Of a DNA stretch of 64,000 nt, positions 27,033-35,655 are shown piece after piece. The stretch comes from Bradyrhizobium sp. dw_78 (lineage in GTDB: Bacteria; Pseudomonadota; Alphaproteobacteria; Rhizobiales; Xanthobacteraceae). The DNA lies in assembly GCF_018449525.1 (NCBI RefSeq), contig NZ_JAAVUS010000008.1, positions 186,001 through 250,000 of the forward strand, written 5' to 3'. The translations under genes were made by a program, and so were the position numbers. Every line of letters starts with the position of its first letter. Positions within the stretch are counted from its first letter, which is position 1. Below the pieces are notes generated by a model. That model was not told the origin of the DNA. It searched no databases and saw only the letters and a program-made list of their open reading frames with translations.

Positions 27033-27494
27033 TTATGGCGTTGTCTCGCGGCCATCGAGCCATTTAGCATACATGACGCGCGGCTGCTCTTCATAGCCGA
27101 TCGATTCATAGAATGCCTTCACCTTGGTATTCTCCGGCCGGACCAACAGATGCAGTTTGGTCATGCCGGCTTGGCGCAGCCAGTTCTCGGCTGCCTCCAT
27201 GATGGCGCGGCCGTGTCCTTTCCCGCGATGATCCGGATCGACGGCGACGTAATAGACCCAGCCGCGATGGCCCTCATGGCCGACCATCGCGGTCGCCACG
27301 ATGGCGCCGTTGTCGCGACCAATCAGGATGGTCGCGTTCGATCCGCGCCGCGCCAGCGCGATGTCGGCGGCCGGGTCGTTCCACGGCCGCGTCAATTCGC
27401 AGCGTTGCCATAGCGCGACCACGACGGGAACGTCGCCGTCCTCGATCGGCGCGACAGAGAGTTCGGCGGCGGCTTCTGTCGATGTTTCGCTCAC
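27033..27494 (-). CDS. GNAT-family acetyltransferase (YpeA-like)
   Basis: A 153-residue N-acetyltransferase. The acetyl-CoA-binding strand and loop appear as YYVAVDPDHRGKGHGRAIME (R/Q-x-x-G-x-G/A motif), preceded by GHEGHRGWV and followed by KAFYESIGYEEQ. It resembles the YpeA group. The ATG overlaps the stop of the FAD-linked oxidase by four bases and nudK follows, so the three form one operon. The acceptor is unknown. Confidence 0.88.
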   Translation of the reverse strand: MSETSTEAAAELSVAPIEDGDVPVVVALWQRCELTRPWNDPAADIALARRGSNATILIGRDNGAIVATAMVGHEGHRGWVYYVAVDPDHRGKGHGRAIMEAAENWLRQAGMTKLHLLVRPENTKVKAFYESIGYEEQPRVMYAKWLDGRETTP

Positions 27495-28918
27495 AGCACC
27501 TTGCCGGGATTCATGATGCCGAGCGGATCGAGCATCGCTTTGATTCCGCGCATCAGCTCGATCGCGACCTTGTCCTTGACCTCGGGCAGTTCGTCGCGCT
27601 TGAGCACGCCGATGCCATGTTCGGCGGAGATCGATCCACCCATCCGCAGCACGATGTCGAATACCACGGCGTTGACGTCGTGCCAGCGCGCCAGGAAATC
27701 GGCGGCGTTGGCCCCGATCGGCTGGCTGACATTGTAGTGGATGTTGCCGTCGCCGAGATGACCGAACGGCACCGGCCTTGAACCCGGAATGAGCTTGACG
27801 ACGGCGGCGTTGGCTTCTTCGATGAAAGCGGGCACGGCTGCGACCGGCACGGAGATGTCGTGCTTGATCGAGCCGCCTTCCGGCTTCTGCGCCGCCGACA
27901 TTTCATCGCGCAGCTTCCAGAACGCCTGGCGCTGGCTCAAATTGGCCGCCATCACGGCGTCATCGACGATGCCGTCTTCCATGCCCTTTTCCAGGATCGA
28001 TTCCAGCGCGGCGCGGGCGTCATCGCGCGGGGACGACAACTCCATCAGCACGTACCACGGATGCTTGCTCGTCAGCGGATCGCGGATGTCGATGCCGTGA
28101 CGCACGCTGAAATCGACCGAGATGTCGGACAACAGTTCGAAACTGGTGAGGTTGCCGGCGGCCTCGGCCTGCGAGATCGAGAGCAGCTTCAACGCCGCAT
28201 CCGGCGATGGCAGGCCGACGAAAGCGGTCTCGACCGCGCGCGGTTTCGGAAATAGTTTTAGCGTTGCCGCGGTGATGATACCTAGCGTGCCCTCGGCGCC
28301 GATGAAGAGGTTGCGCAGGTCGTAGCCGGTGTTGTCCTTTTTCAGCTTGGACAAGGCGTTCAGGATGCGCCCGTCCGCCAGCACCACTTCCAGCCCCAGC
28401 GCCATCTCGCGCGCCACGCCATAGGCGAGCGCGGCGGTGCCGCCGGCATTGGTGGAGAGATTGCCGCCGATGGTGCAGCTTCCCTCGGCGCCGAGCGAGA
28501 GCGGGAACAGCCGGTCGGCCTCCGCGGCCTTTTGCTGCGCGACCTGAAGCACCACGCCGGCTTCGCAGGTCATGGTGTTGGAGGCGGGGTCGATGTCGCG
28601 GATCTTGTCCATGCGGCGCATCGAAACCACGACCTCGCCGTTATGCGGCGTCTGTCCGCCGACCAGGCCGGTGTTGCCGCCCTGCGGCACCAGCGCGATC
28701 CGCTGTTCGCTGGCGAGCTTGCAGATCGCGGCGACTTCCGCCGTCGAGCCCGGACGCAATACCAGGGGCGAGCGCCCGTGATAGAGGTTGCGCTCTTCGG
28801 TGAGGTAGGGCGCGATATCGGCCGCATCGGTCACCGCATATTTGTCGCCGACGATGGCACGAAAGCGCGCGACCAGTTCGGGTGGAAGCGGCGGCGCGGA
28901 TGATTGAACCTTGTTCAT
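27491..28918 (-). CDS. FAD-linked oxidase, D-2-hydroxyacid dehydrogenase type
   Basis: A 475-residue enzyme of the GlcD/D-2-hydroxyglutarate dehydrogenase family. The FAD-binding segments are PGSTAEVAAICKLASE, LVPQGGNTGLVGGQTP and GGNLSTNAGGTAALAYG near residue 155. The C-terminal substrate domain has PFGHLGDGNIHYNVSQP, with metal-binding histidines, and ISAEHGIGVLKRDEL. Such enzymes oxidise D-2-hydroxyglutarate or D-lactate-like acids and pass electrons to ETF or quinones. The exact acid is not evident. It heads the operon with the GNAT and nudK genes. Confidence 0.9.
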   Translation of the reverse strand: MNKVQSSAPPLPPELVARFRAIVGDKYAVTDAADIAPYLTEERNLYHGRSPLVLRPGSTAEVAAICKLASEQRIALVPQGGNTGLVGGQTPHNGEVVVSMRRMDKIRDIDPASNTMTCEAGVVLQVAQQKAAEADRLFPLSLGAEGSCTIGGNLSTNAGGTAALAYGVAREMALGLEVVLADGRILNALSKLKKDNTGYDLRNLFIGAEGTLGIITAATLKLFPKPRAVETAFVGLPSPDAALKLLSISQAEAAGNLTSFELLSDISVDFSVRHGIDIRDPLTSKHPWYVLMELSSPRDDARAALESILEKGMEDGIVDDAVMAANLSQRQAFWKLRDEMSAAQKPEGGSIKHDISVPVAAVPAFIEEANAAVVKLIPGSRPVPFGHLGDGNIHYNVSQPIGANAADFLARWHDVNAVVFDIVLRMGGSISAEHGIGVLKRDELPEVKDKVAIELMRGIKAMLDPLGIMNPGKVL

Positions 28919-28954
28919 GGCCTCGTTATTTCCTTGGACTTTCGTTGTTGTGAT

Positions 28955-29947
28955 TTATTCCCGCGCCATCGCGGCGCGGCGCAGCCTGTCGTTGATGGCT
29001 TCGCCGAGGCCGTGATGCGGCACCGGCATTACGGCGATGGCGTTCGCGCCCTTCAGGTCGAGCGCGCGAAGATAGCCGAAAAGATTGGCGGCGGCCTCGG
29101 TCAGATCGCCGAGCGGCGACAGATTCAACACGGCGCGAGACGCGCCCGCGCCCGGTATATCGGCGGGGCCGAACGCCAGCAGCGCCTCGCCGGCCGCGAC
29201 CTGCCCGGCATTGAGCCGCACCGGGGTCCGTGGCGCGTAATGCGACGCCAGCATGCCGGGCGCCAGCGGCGCTCCGCTATCGCCGCTTTTGTCTTCCGGC
29301 GGGCGTACCAGCCTGCAGCCGATGACGCGTTCGATCGCCTCGCGCGGCAGGCCACCGGGACGCAGCAGTATCGGCGCCTCGAAACATCCGATAATGGTGG
29401 ATTCGACGCCGATCGCGACCGGGCCGCCATCGACGATCAGGTCGATGCGTCCCGCGAGATCGCTTTGCACATGGGCGGCCGTGGTCGGCGACACATGGCC
29501 CGACAAATTCGCCGACGGTGCCACCACCGGCGGGCCGAAGGCGCGCAGGATTTCCCGCGCGACCGGGTGGGCGGGGATGCGAATCGCGACCGTATCGAGC
29601 CCGGCGGTGGCGAGATCGGCCACGGCGCAGTCGCCTGTTTTGGGCAGCACCAGCGTCAGCGGGCCCGGCCAGAACGCCTCGGCCAGGGCCAGCGCCTGCG
29701 CGTCAAAACGCGCGATCCGGCGGGCAGCGGCGAGATCGCTGACATGGGCGATCAGCGGGTTGAAAGAGGGCCGGCCCTTGGCCCGATAGAGCCGCGCGAC
29801 GGCTTCGGGGTTGGTGGCATCGGCGCCCAGGCCGTAGACGGTCTCGGTCGGGAACCCGACCAGGCCCCCATCCGCCAGGCAACGGGCCGCCGCGGCGATG
29901 GCGGCCTCATTGGCCGGCAAAATCTGCGTTTTCAGGCCGACATCCAC
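28955..29947 (-). CDS. L-threonylcarbamoyladenylate synthase, Sua5 type
   Basis: This enzyme makes threonylcarbamoyl-AMP for the t6A modification of tRNAs that read ANN codons. The 330-residue product has a YrdC domain (LVGFPTETVYGLGADATN at 29-46, KGRPSFNPLIAHV at 57-69, VVAPSANLSGHVSPTTAAHV) and a C-terminal Sua5 domain. The start is the GTG at 29947. An ATG further upstream (30085) would make the first residues MAGFEPATPASRTQ, which is simply the tRNA-Pro read backwards and cannot be real. Confidence 0.93.
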   Translation of the reverse strand: MDVGLKTQILPANEAAIAAAARCLADGGLVGFPTETVYGLGADATNPEAVARLYRAKGRPSFNPLIAHVSDLAAARRIARFDAQALALAEAFWPGPLTLVLPKTGDCAVADLATAGLDTVAIRIPAHPVAREILRAFGPPVVAPSANLSGHVSPTTAAHVQSDLAGRIDLIVDGGPVAIGVESTIIGCFEAPILLRPGGLPREAIERVIGCRLVRPPEDKSGDSGAPLAPGMLASHYAPRTPVRLNAGQVAAGEALLAFGPADIPGAGASRAVLNLSPLGDLTEAAANLFGYLRALDLKGANAIAVMPVPHHGLGEAINDRLRRAAMARE

Positions 29948-30016
29948 GGGGGAATAAATCCTTTGATCCGGCTTCTTGCGGTGGACGAAACCCAAGGCTA
30001 TAAGCCGCCTTCTTGT

Positions 30017-30093
30017 CGGAGTGTGGCTCAGCCCGGTAGAGCACTGCGTTCGGGACGCAGGGGTCGCAGGTTCGAATCCTGCCACTCCGACCA
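30017..30093 (+). tRNA. tRNA-Pro (anticodon CGG)
   Basis: A 77-base tRNA. The acceptor stem pairs CGGAGTG (30017-30023) with CACTCCG (30083-30089), followed by A and an encoded CCA. The D arm contains GGCTCAGCCCGGTAGAGC, the anticodon stem is CTGCG/CGCAG with loop TTCGGGA (anticodon CGG, codon CCG), and the T arm is CAGGTTCGAATCCTG. It marks the change from housekeeping genes to the catabolic cluster. Confidence 0.97.
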
Positions 30094-30338
30094 GAAATCA
30101 TTAGGCTTTTTCCCCTGATTTCGATCGTCGGTCAAGTTGACCACCGGTTCGGCCATCGAAACGGCTCGACCTTTTTACCCGATGGCGGCGGCGCCCCCCC
30201 GCAGATAATCAGGATGGTGGTGTCCGCAGGTGTCCTGCAGGACCCTCTGGGGACCTTTCCAAGGAACCCGGCGCCTTTCCGTGTCGCGCCTTGAGCCTTC
30301 GAAATTGCCTCGGTGCTTCACATCCTCCTGTATCGCAT

Positions 30339-31226
30339 CTACCCCGCGTCGCCCGGCCGTGGCGCGCGGTACACGTATTTGCCGTGCAACCCATCGTGGC
30401 CATGCTGCAGTCTGAGCTTGCCGGCGGGTTGGGCGCGGAGCGAATCGGGTACCGCTGTCCCGATATCGCTCTTGGCCGGCGTCACGCCGCCGTCCGCCAG
30501 CCATAGCGCGCCGGTCACGTAGCTCGCCTCGTCGGAGGCCAGGAACGCGAAGATATTCGCGATCTCCTCCGGGGTGCCGCGGCGGCCGAGCGGCACCATG
30601 GCGCCGATCGATTCCTGGGCCGCGAGCGGGATCGGACTGTCGGCCCCGCGCGTCCAGGCCGTGTCGATCGGGCCAGGGCAGACACAATTGGCGCGCACGC
30701 CGTAAGGCGCCTGCTCAAGCGCGACTCCCTTGGCGAAGGCATGGAGAAAGCCCTTGCTGCCGCCATAGGGCGTGAATCCCGGCGAGCCGTTGAAGCCGGC
30801 TTCCGAACCGGTGAAGACGATATTGCCCCGCGTCTGCTGCAGATGCGGCAGCGCGAATTTGGTCATCAGGAACGCGGTGCGGATATTGTTCTGGATGGTC
30901 CGCTCGAAATCCTCGATGCGGTAGGATTCCGTATCCGCATTGGCGATGAAAACGCCTGCATTGCTGATCAGGATGTCGATCCGGCCATAGTTCTGCAGAG
31001 CCGAGCCGACGCAGGCACGCGCCGTCTCGGGCTCGGACAGATCACCCGGAAAGGCCACGGCCGCGCCGCCCTCGGAGACGATGGCGGCGGCAACATCCTC
31101 CACCGGGTCGTCCGGCAGACCGGCCAGCACCAGTCTCGCTCCTTCCTGTGCAAATTTATGGCTGATGGCCTCGCCGATGCCGGTGCCGGCCCCGGTGACG
31201 ATCGCGATCTTGCCTTCCAAGCGCAT
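30339..31226 (-). CDS. Short-chain dehydrogenase/reductase with C-terminal extension
   Basis: An NAD(P)-dependent oxidoreductase of 295 residues. The cofactor motif TGAGTGIG is at residues 10-17, NAG near residue 88, and the catalytic Ser-Tyr-Lys set appears as GSEAGFNG and YGGSK. The usual SDR ending GALWLADGG is followed by about 45 further residues, longer than most relatives. The ATG at 31226 has GGAAGG upstream. It lies 127 bases downstream of the molybdenum hydroxylase genes on the same strand and probably acts on an alcohol or ketone in the same pathway. Confidence 0.88.
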   Translation of the reverse strand: MRLEGKIAIVTGAGTGIGEAISHKFAQEGARLVLAGLPDDPVEDVAAAIVSEGGAAVAFPGDLSEPETARACVGSALQNYGRIDILISNAGVFIANADTESYRIEDFERTIQNNIRTAFLMTKFALPHLQQTRGNIVFTGSEAGFNGSPGFTPYGGSKGFLHAFAKGVALEQAPYGVRANCVCPGPIDTAWTRGADSPIPLAAQESIGAMVPLGRRGTPEEIANIFAFLASDEASYVTGALWLADGGVTPAKSDIGTAVPDSLRAQPAGKLRLQHGHDGLHGKYVYRAPRPGDAG

Positions 31227-31353
31227 GAGTAAGCCTTCCACTTCTGGGGCCAGACATCTCGGCGAGATGCCGTGAGGCCGGCGAATGCGTATGGACATAT
31301 CGGCGGGAAGGGCGGCTCGGCAGATTCCACGCCGCGCCGCGCCAGCTCCGCCG

Positions 31354-33399
31354 CTATGCCGCAGGTTCCGGTCCAGCGTCGTGGCCGGAATGGGTTGACG
31401 AAAGCAGCGCGGCAGCGATCGGAAGCCGCCGGATACGCTGGCCACAGGCGGCGAAGACCGCATTGGCGATCGCGGCGGCCGTCGGCACCGAGCCCGGCTC
31501 CCCGACGCCCGTCGACGCAGTCTCCGGATCGCCCACGAAGCGGACCTCGATCGTGCGCGGCGCATCGAGAAAGGTCGCGATCGGATAATCCCGCCAGGAC
31601 GATGAGATCACCACGTCGTCTTTCACCTTGAGCTCCTCGAGCAGCGTCCAACTCGCGGCCTGCTGCACACCGCCCTCGATCTGGTTGCGGGCGCCATCCG
31701 GATGCACCAGGCGTCCGGCATCGACCGCGCACCATACGCTTTCGAGACGCACCGCACCGTCCGTCGCGACGCTGACCTCCGCCGCCTCGGCGATGTAAGT
31801 GCCGTGGTAGATGGCGCAGGCCACACCGAGGCCGCGCCCTGCCTCGCGCGGCGTGTGCCAGTGGCTCATCGTGCGCACAGCTTCGAGCACGCGCCACAGG
31901 CGCGGGTCATCGGCCAGAGCGAGGCGGAAGGCGACCGGATCCTGCCGCGCGGCATGGGCAAGCTCGTCGATGAAGGATTCGACTGCAAAGACATTCGGCG
32001 CGGCACCGAGCGAGCGGAAGGAGATGGTGGGCACATCGCCGGGCTCCACGCGCAGCGAGATCTCGGCCTGTCCGAGGCGATAGGGTGGCTCGGCGTCGCG
32101 GCCCGCGGTCTGCTCCGGTACGCCGGGCGCAAGGGCCTGCGATCCGACGATGTAGGAATTGGTCCGTACCGCGCATCGCCAGCCGACGACCGCGCCGTCG
32201 GCATCGAGCCCGGCCTCGATCTCGGCGTCGAAGACGGGGCGGTGCGGGCTGAGGCGGAATTCTTCCGCCCGGCTCCATTGCACCTGCACCGGGCGCTTCG
32301 CCGCGCGAGACAGCCGGACCGCTTCGATCGCGGCGTCCTCGGTGTTGCCGCGCCCATACTGGCCGCTCATCATCTGGGGATGGACATGGATCTGTCCGGC
32401 GGACAGCCCGAGCAGGGCGGCCACCTCGTCGCGCAGACCGAATGGGCGTTGTGTCGCCACGTAGAGATCCGCGCCATCCTCGCGCACATCGGCCACGGCC
32501 GCGCGCGGCAGGATCGAGGCATGTGCGATGTGCGGCGCGTGATAGGCGGCCTTCAGGTGCAGCGATGCGCCCGACAGGGCGGACTCCACCCCTTCATCCT
32601 GCCGCATCACCGCCTCGTAGGCCGCATTGGGCGCGACGGGATTCGGCGCCCATTCGGCCACGAGTGCGTGGAGCGCATGGAATAGCGCATCCTCATGCTC
32701 GGCCACAATGCCGATGAAATCACCCTCGCGAACCACCGCCATTACGCCCGGCACCGCATGGGCCGCCGCATCCTGCAGCGCAATCAGCTTCATGCCAGGC
32801 CGCGGCGGATGCAGGACATGACCGAACCGCATGTTTGGAAGCCGGATGTCCGCGGGATATTTCGCCTCTCCCGTCAGGATCGCGCGGGCCTCAAGGCGCA
32901 ACGGCCGATCCTCCGCCGCGGGCACCGGCAGGTTGCCCGGCTCGGCTATTTCGGGGATGTCCCCGGTCAGCGGTTCGTCGCCGACCAGATCCTCATACGA
33001 CAGCGAACGCCCGTCAGGGGCGATCACCCGTCCATCCTTCAGCGTCAGATCGGAGGATGGGGTGCCGAGCCGTGTGGTCGCGCGGTCGAGCAGCAGGGTG
33101 CGGGTCTGGACCGCGGCGGCGCGTAACTGTCGTCCGTCGGTCGCCGTCGACATGCTGCCGGTGGTGCCCATGTCCCATGGCACGCTGTCCGTCTCACCGA
33201 GAACGATGTCGACCGTCTCGACGGGGACGGATAATTCGTCTGCCACGATCCTGGCGAAGCCCGTGCGGATGCCCTGGCCGTACTCGACCTTGCCGGAGCG
33301 TGCGATCACCCGCCCGTCGCGCCCGATCGCGATTCGCTGTTCCAGGCGCTCTGCCGCGAAACGGGCCGACCTTGCGGGCTGCGTGACCGGCACCTTCAT
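31354..33399 (-). CDS. Molybdenum hydroxylase large subunit, IorB/NicB type
   Basis: A 681-residue molybdopterin-binding subunit of the xanthine oxidase superfamily. Its domain order, with a Mo-cofactor segment (GKVEYGQGIRTGFARIVADE) ahead of the hammerhead domain (ARAILTGEAKYPADIRLPN), is that of isoquinoline 1-oxidoreductase beta and nicotinate dehydrogenase B rather than of CoxL. The catalytic Glu is in GVGEPGSVP near residue 637. The ATG at 33399 overlaps the [2Fe-2S] gene by four bases. It should hydroxylate a carbon next to a ring nitrogen or an aldehyde; the substrate is unknown. Confidence 0.88.
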   Translation of the reverse strand: MKVPVTQPARSARFAAERLEQRIAIGRDGRVIARSGKVEYGQGIRTGFARIVADELSVPVETVDIVLGETDSVPWDMGTTGSMSTATDGRQLRAAAVQTRTLLLDRATTRLGTPSSDLTLKDGRVIAPDGRSLSYEDLVGDEPLTGDIPEIAEPGNLPVPAAEDRPLRLEARAILTGEAKYPADIRLPNMRFGHVLHPPRPGMKLIALQDAAAHAVPGVMAVVREGDFIGIVAEHEDALFHALHALVAEWAPNPVAPNAAYEAVMRQDEGVESALSGASLHLKAAYHAPHIAHASILPRAAVADVREDGADLYVATQRPFGLRDEVAALLGLSAGQIHVHPQMMSGQYGRGNTEDAAIEAVRLSRAAKRPVQVQWSRAEEFRLSPHRPVFDAEIEAGLDADGAVVGWRCAVRTNSYIVGSQALAPGVPEQTAGRDAEPPYRLGQAEISLRVEPGDVPTISFRSLGAAPNVFAVESFIDELAHAARQDPVAFRLALADDPRLWRVLEAVRTMSHWHTPREAGRGLGVACAIYHGTYIAEAAEVSVATDGAVRLESVWCAVDAGRLVHPDGARNQIEGGVQQAASWTLLEELKVKDDVVISSSWRDYPIATFLDAPRTIEVRFVGDPETASTGVGEPGSVPTAAAIANAVFAACGQRIRRLPIAAALLSSTHSGHDAGPEPAA

Positions 33400-33857
33400 C
33401 GCGCAGCCCTCTTCACGGCGCGGATGACGCGGCCATAAATCCCGCAACGGCAGAGATGCGGCGCAAGCGCCGCGCGGATCTCATCCTCGTCGGGATGCGG
33501 CGTGTGCTCCAGCAGCGCCACGGTCGCGATGACCATGCCGCTGGTGCAGGCGCCGCACTGCATGGCGTCTTCCTCAAGGAAAGCCTGCTGCACGGGATGG
33601 AGCACATCGCCCTGCGCGAGGCCCTCGACGGTGACGATCTCCTTGCCAGCCGCGTGCTCGACAGACGTCACGCAGGCGGGAACGGCCCGCCGGTCGATCA
33701 GCACATAACAGGCGCCGCAGGCGCCGTGGCCGCAGCCGTAATGCGCGCCGGTCAATCCCAGATCGTCGCGCAGCAGGCTGAGCAGGGACGAGCCGGGTGC
33801 CGCCTCGACCAGCCGCGTTGCGCCGTTGACGTTGAGACGGATCGGCGCGGCCATCAT
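33396..33857 (-). CDS. [2Fe-2S] subunit of the molybdenum hydroxylase
   Basis: A 153-residue electron-transfer subunit with two [2Fe-2S] clusters: Cys42, 47, 50 and 62 (YGCGHGACGACYVLID...C), and Cys101, 104, 136 and 138 (QCGACTSG, LCRCG). It resembles IorA/NicA. Its ATG at 33857 overlaps the nitroreductase stop (ATGA); an ATG at 33866 is an alternative. Together with the large subunit downstream it forms a two-subunit enzyme with no FAD subunit, as in the isoquinoline and nicotinate enzymes, where electrons go to a cytochrome. Confidence 0.92.
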   Translation of the reverse strand: MMAAPIRLNVNGATRLVEAAPGSSLLSLLRDDLGLTGAHYGCGHGACGACYVLIDRRAVPACVTSVEHAAGKEIVTVEGLAQGDVLHPVQQAFLEEDAMQCGACTSGMVIATVALLEHTPHPDEDEIRAALAPHLCRCGIYGRVIRAVKRAAR

Positions 33858-34405
33858 CGGCACCATAAGACGATGGTCTTCTCCCGCGCTGTCGGCGCGG
33901 GAAGCGTTTTGCGATGGCCGAGAATGATCGGGGCCACGGGATGCCAGCCGGCGGGAATGCCGAGCTCGGTCTTCGTTGCCGGCGCGTTCAGCCAAGGCCG
34001 CGAAAGGCCGATCCAGCAGGTGCCGAGACCCTTCGCATGGGCCGCCAGCATGAGGTTTTCGCCTGCCAGACAACAATCTTCCGCCGACTGCGTCTCGCTG
34101 TTGACCGCACAGATGACGATGAGCGCGGCGGCGCCATGGAATATCTCGAAGGTCGGGTCCACGGCATGGGCGTGCAGGGGAGAGTCCGTGGCAAGATGTG
34201 CGGCGGCATAGGATTTGGCCTCCGTCCCCAGCGCGTGCAGCCGCTCCCCTCCTAGCACCACCGCGAAGCCCCAGGGCTGCAGATTGGAGGAACTTGGCGC
34301 AAGGATAGCGGCTGCGATCAATTCCTTGATGAGATCGTCGCCCACGGGTTCCGCCGTGAACTCGCGAATCGCACGCCGGGTGCGTAGTGCCTCCATCAGG
34401 TCCAT
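33854..34405 (-). CDS. Nitroreductase-family flavoprotein
   Basis: A 183-residue FMN-dependent protein of the nitroreductase family. It opens with MEALRTRRAIREFTAEPVGD, has the FMN-contact APSSSNLQPWGFAVV near residue 40, and GENLMLAAHAKGLGTCWIG in the middle. I chose the ATG at 34405, which has GGAG six bases upstream; ATGs at 34417 and 34462 are alternatives. It is the first gene of a translationally coupled unit with the Mo hydroxylase. It may reduce a nitro group or a ring in the same pathway, or act as a dehydrogenase. Confidence 0.9.
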   Translation of the reverse strand: MDLMEALRTRRAIREFTAEPVGDDLIKELIAAAILAPSSSNLQPWGFAVVLGGERLHALGTEAKSYAAAHLATDSPLHAHAVDPTFEIFHGAAALIVICAVNSETQSAEDCCLAGENLMLAAHAKGLGTCWIGLSRPWLNAPATKTELGIPAGWHPVAPIILGHRKTLPAPTAREKTIVLWCR

Positions 34406-34676
34406 GACGCGCTCCATGAGAGTTTGCGAACCAACGCTACGGAGCGCAGGCGGCAAACGCATTGATGCAGCGCAAAAGCGGCATCAATCGATGCGCGCAT
34501 GCGTCGTGGATGTCAGAGTGGAAGTGGAAGTGAAAGGCGGGAACCTCTTGGTCCCGACAAATTCGAAATACCATAGCGCGCAGGCGAAGCCGATCTATAG
34601 CGCCATCGGCCGCCCCTCGATTAATCCCGAACTCATGAATGCGGATGCTAACCATCGGCTGTCCGATAGTGTTGGA

Positions 34677-35465
34677 CTAAATATTGCGGGCCTTGATCTT
34701 GGCGCCGAGCGATAAAACCTTGGCCAGGGCTGCCGCTGTTTCGCTCAACGCGGTGAGCCGCCCCGGTAGTTGTTTGTTCATGATCCTCTCCAGCGGGCCT
34801 GTCATGCCCACCGAATGCAGCACGACGCCTCCCGGAAGGGTGACTGGGACGGAGATGGCCGCCAACCCTTCGTCGATTTCGCCAATACAGGTTGCATAAC
34901 CAAGCTTCCGTACCTTGGCGAATTCCTGTTCGATCCATTTGCGATTGTTGCGTGAGTTAACAGTGGGCTTCGGCAGTTCCTGCGACAGGGCTTCCGCAAT
35001 AAGAGCCTTGCTTTGAAAGGCCATGATGGCCTTGCCGGTCGCCGCGGCATTGACGGGCATCTCGATTCCCGGCTGCACGTAGCCGCGCCACCGCACGTCG
35101 GGCGAGTATGAGATCGCAACGACGACACGCGACCCGACAAGTTTGGCCAGATAGCATGTCTCCGTCGAAGCCTCGGTCAATGCCCGCAAATGCGGACCTG
35201 CGAGCGACGCAAGCCAGCCTTCGTCGGCGCTGGCATAAAGCAGGCGGGTGAGCCGATCCCCGACATGATAGGTGCGGCCGCCTTCTCCTTCCGCGGCAAG
35301 GCCGGAGCGTACCAGCCCCTTGAGCAGCCGATGGGCCGTGGTCTTCGGAAGCTCCAGAATCGACGACACGTCGGCAAGGGTCAACGAGCCGGAAAACGCC
35401 GCGACCACTTCCAGCACGTCGATGTAACGGGCCAGCGGGCCGGGCGAAGCGTCGTCTGTCGTCAT
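34677..35465 (-). CDS. IclR-family transcriptional regulator
   Basis: A 262-residue regulator. The winged helix-turn-helix spans about residues 10-75 (LADVSSILELPKTTAHRLLKGL), and the C-terminal ligand-binding GAF-like domain contains the conserved RWRGYVQPG, NAAATGKAIMAF and GYATCIGEIDEGLAAISVPV. It lies between, and transcribes away from, the ABC importer operon, and reads toward the nitroreductase operon 272 bases downstream. It is therefore the probable regulator of both arms. Palindromes that could be its operator lie just upstream of its start. Confidence 0.94.
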   Translation of the reverse strand: MTTDDASPGPLARYIDVLEVVAAFSGSLTLADVSSILELPKTTAHRLLKGLVRSGLAAEGEGGRTYHVGDRLTRLLYASADEGWLASLAGPHLRALTEASTETCYLAKLVGSRVVVAISYSPDVRWRGYVQPGIEMPVNAAATGKAIMAFQSKALIAEALSQELPKPTVNSRNNRKWIEQEFAKVRKLGYATCIGEIDEGLAAISVPVTLPGGVVLHSVGMTGPLERIMNKQLPGRLTALSETAAALAKVLSLGAKIKARNI

Positions 35466-35552
35466 GCGATCCCTTGGATTCTGACCGATTATTGAGCGCG
35501 GCTGCCGTTTTCTGCGGCTTGACTGATATTGGGTCAGATATTACGGTTTCAT

Positions 35553-35582
35553 ATTCCGGAATTATGTTCCGGAAAACGGAAC
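35553..35582. promoter_or_regulatory. Candidate IclR operator (two adjacent palindromes)
   Basis: In the 190-base gap between the IclR gene and the ABC operon are ATTCCGGAAT (35553-35562) and, four bases later, GTTCCG-GAAAA-CGGAAC (35566-35582), a perfect six-base inverted repeat. IclR proteins typically bind short palindromes in such divergent gaps. The assignment is from position and symmetry only. Confidence 0.5.
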
Positions 35583-35655
35583 GAATGTCAAGGCCGTACC
35601 GCAACCTGGCGGCGCGACAGGATCGAGCCGGAGGCCTTGGAAGAGGGGACACGAC

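Noticed and set aside
29948..30085. N-terminal extension of the Sua5-type protein starting MAGFEPATPASRTQ
   Set aside because: It is the complement of the tRNA-Pro gene; this peptide is a known artefact of reading tRNAs backwards.
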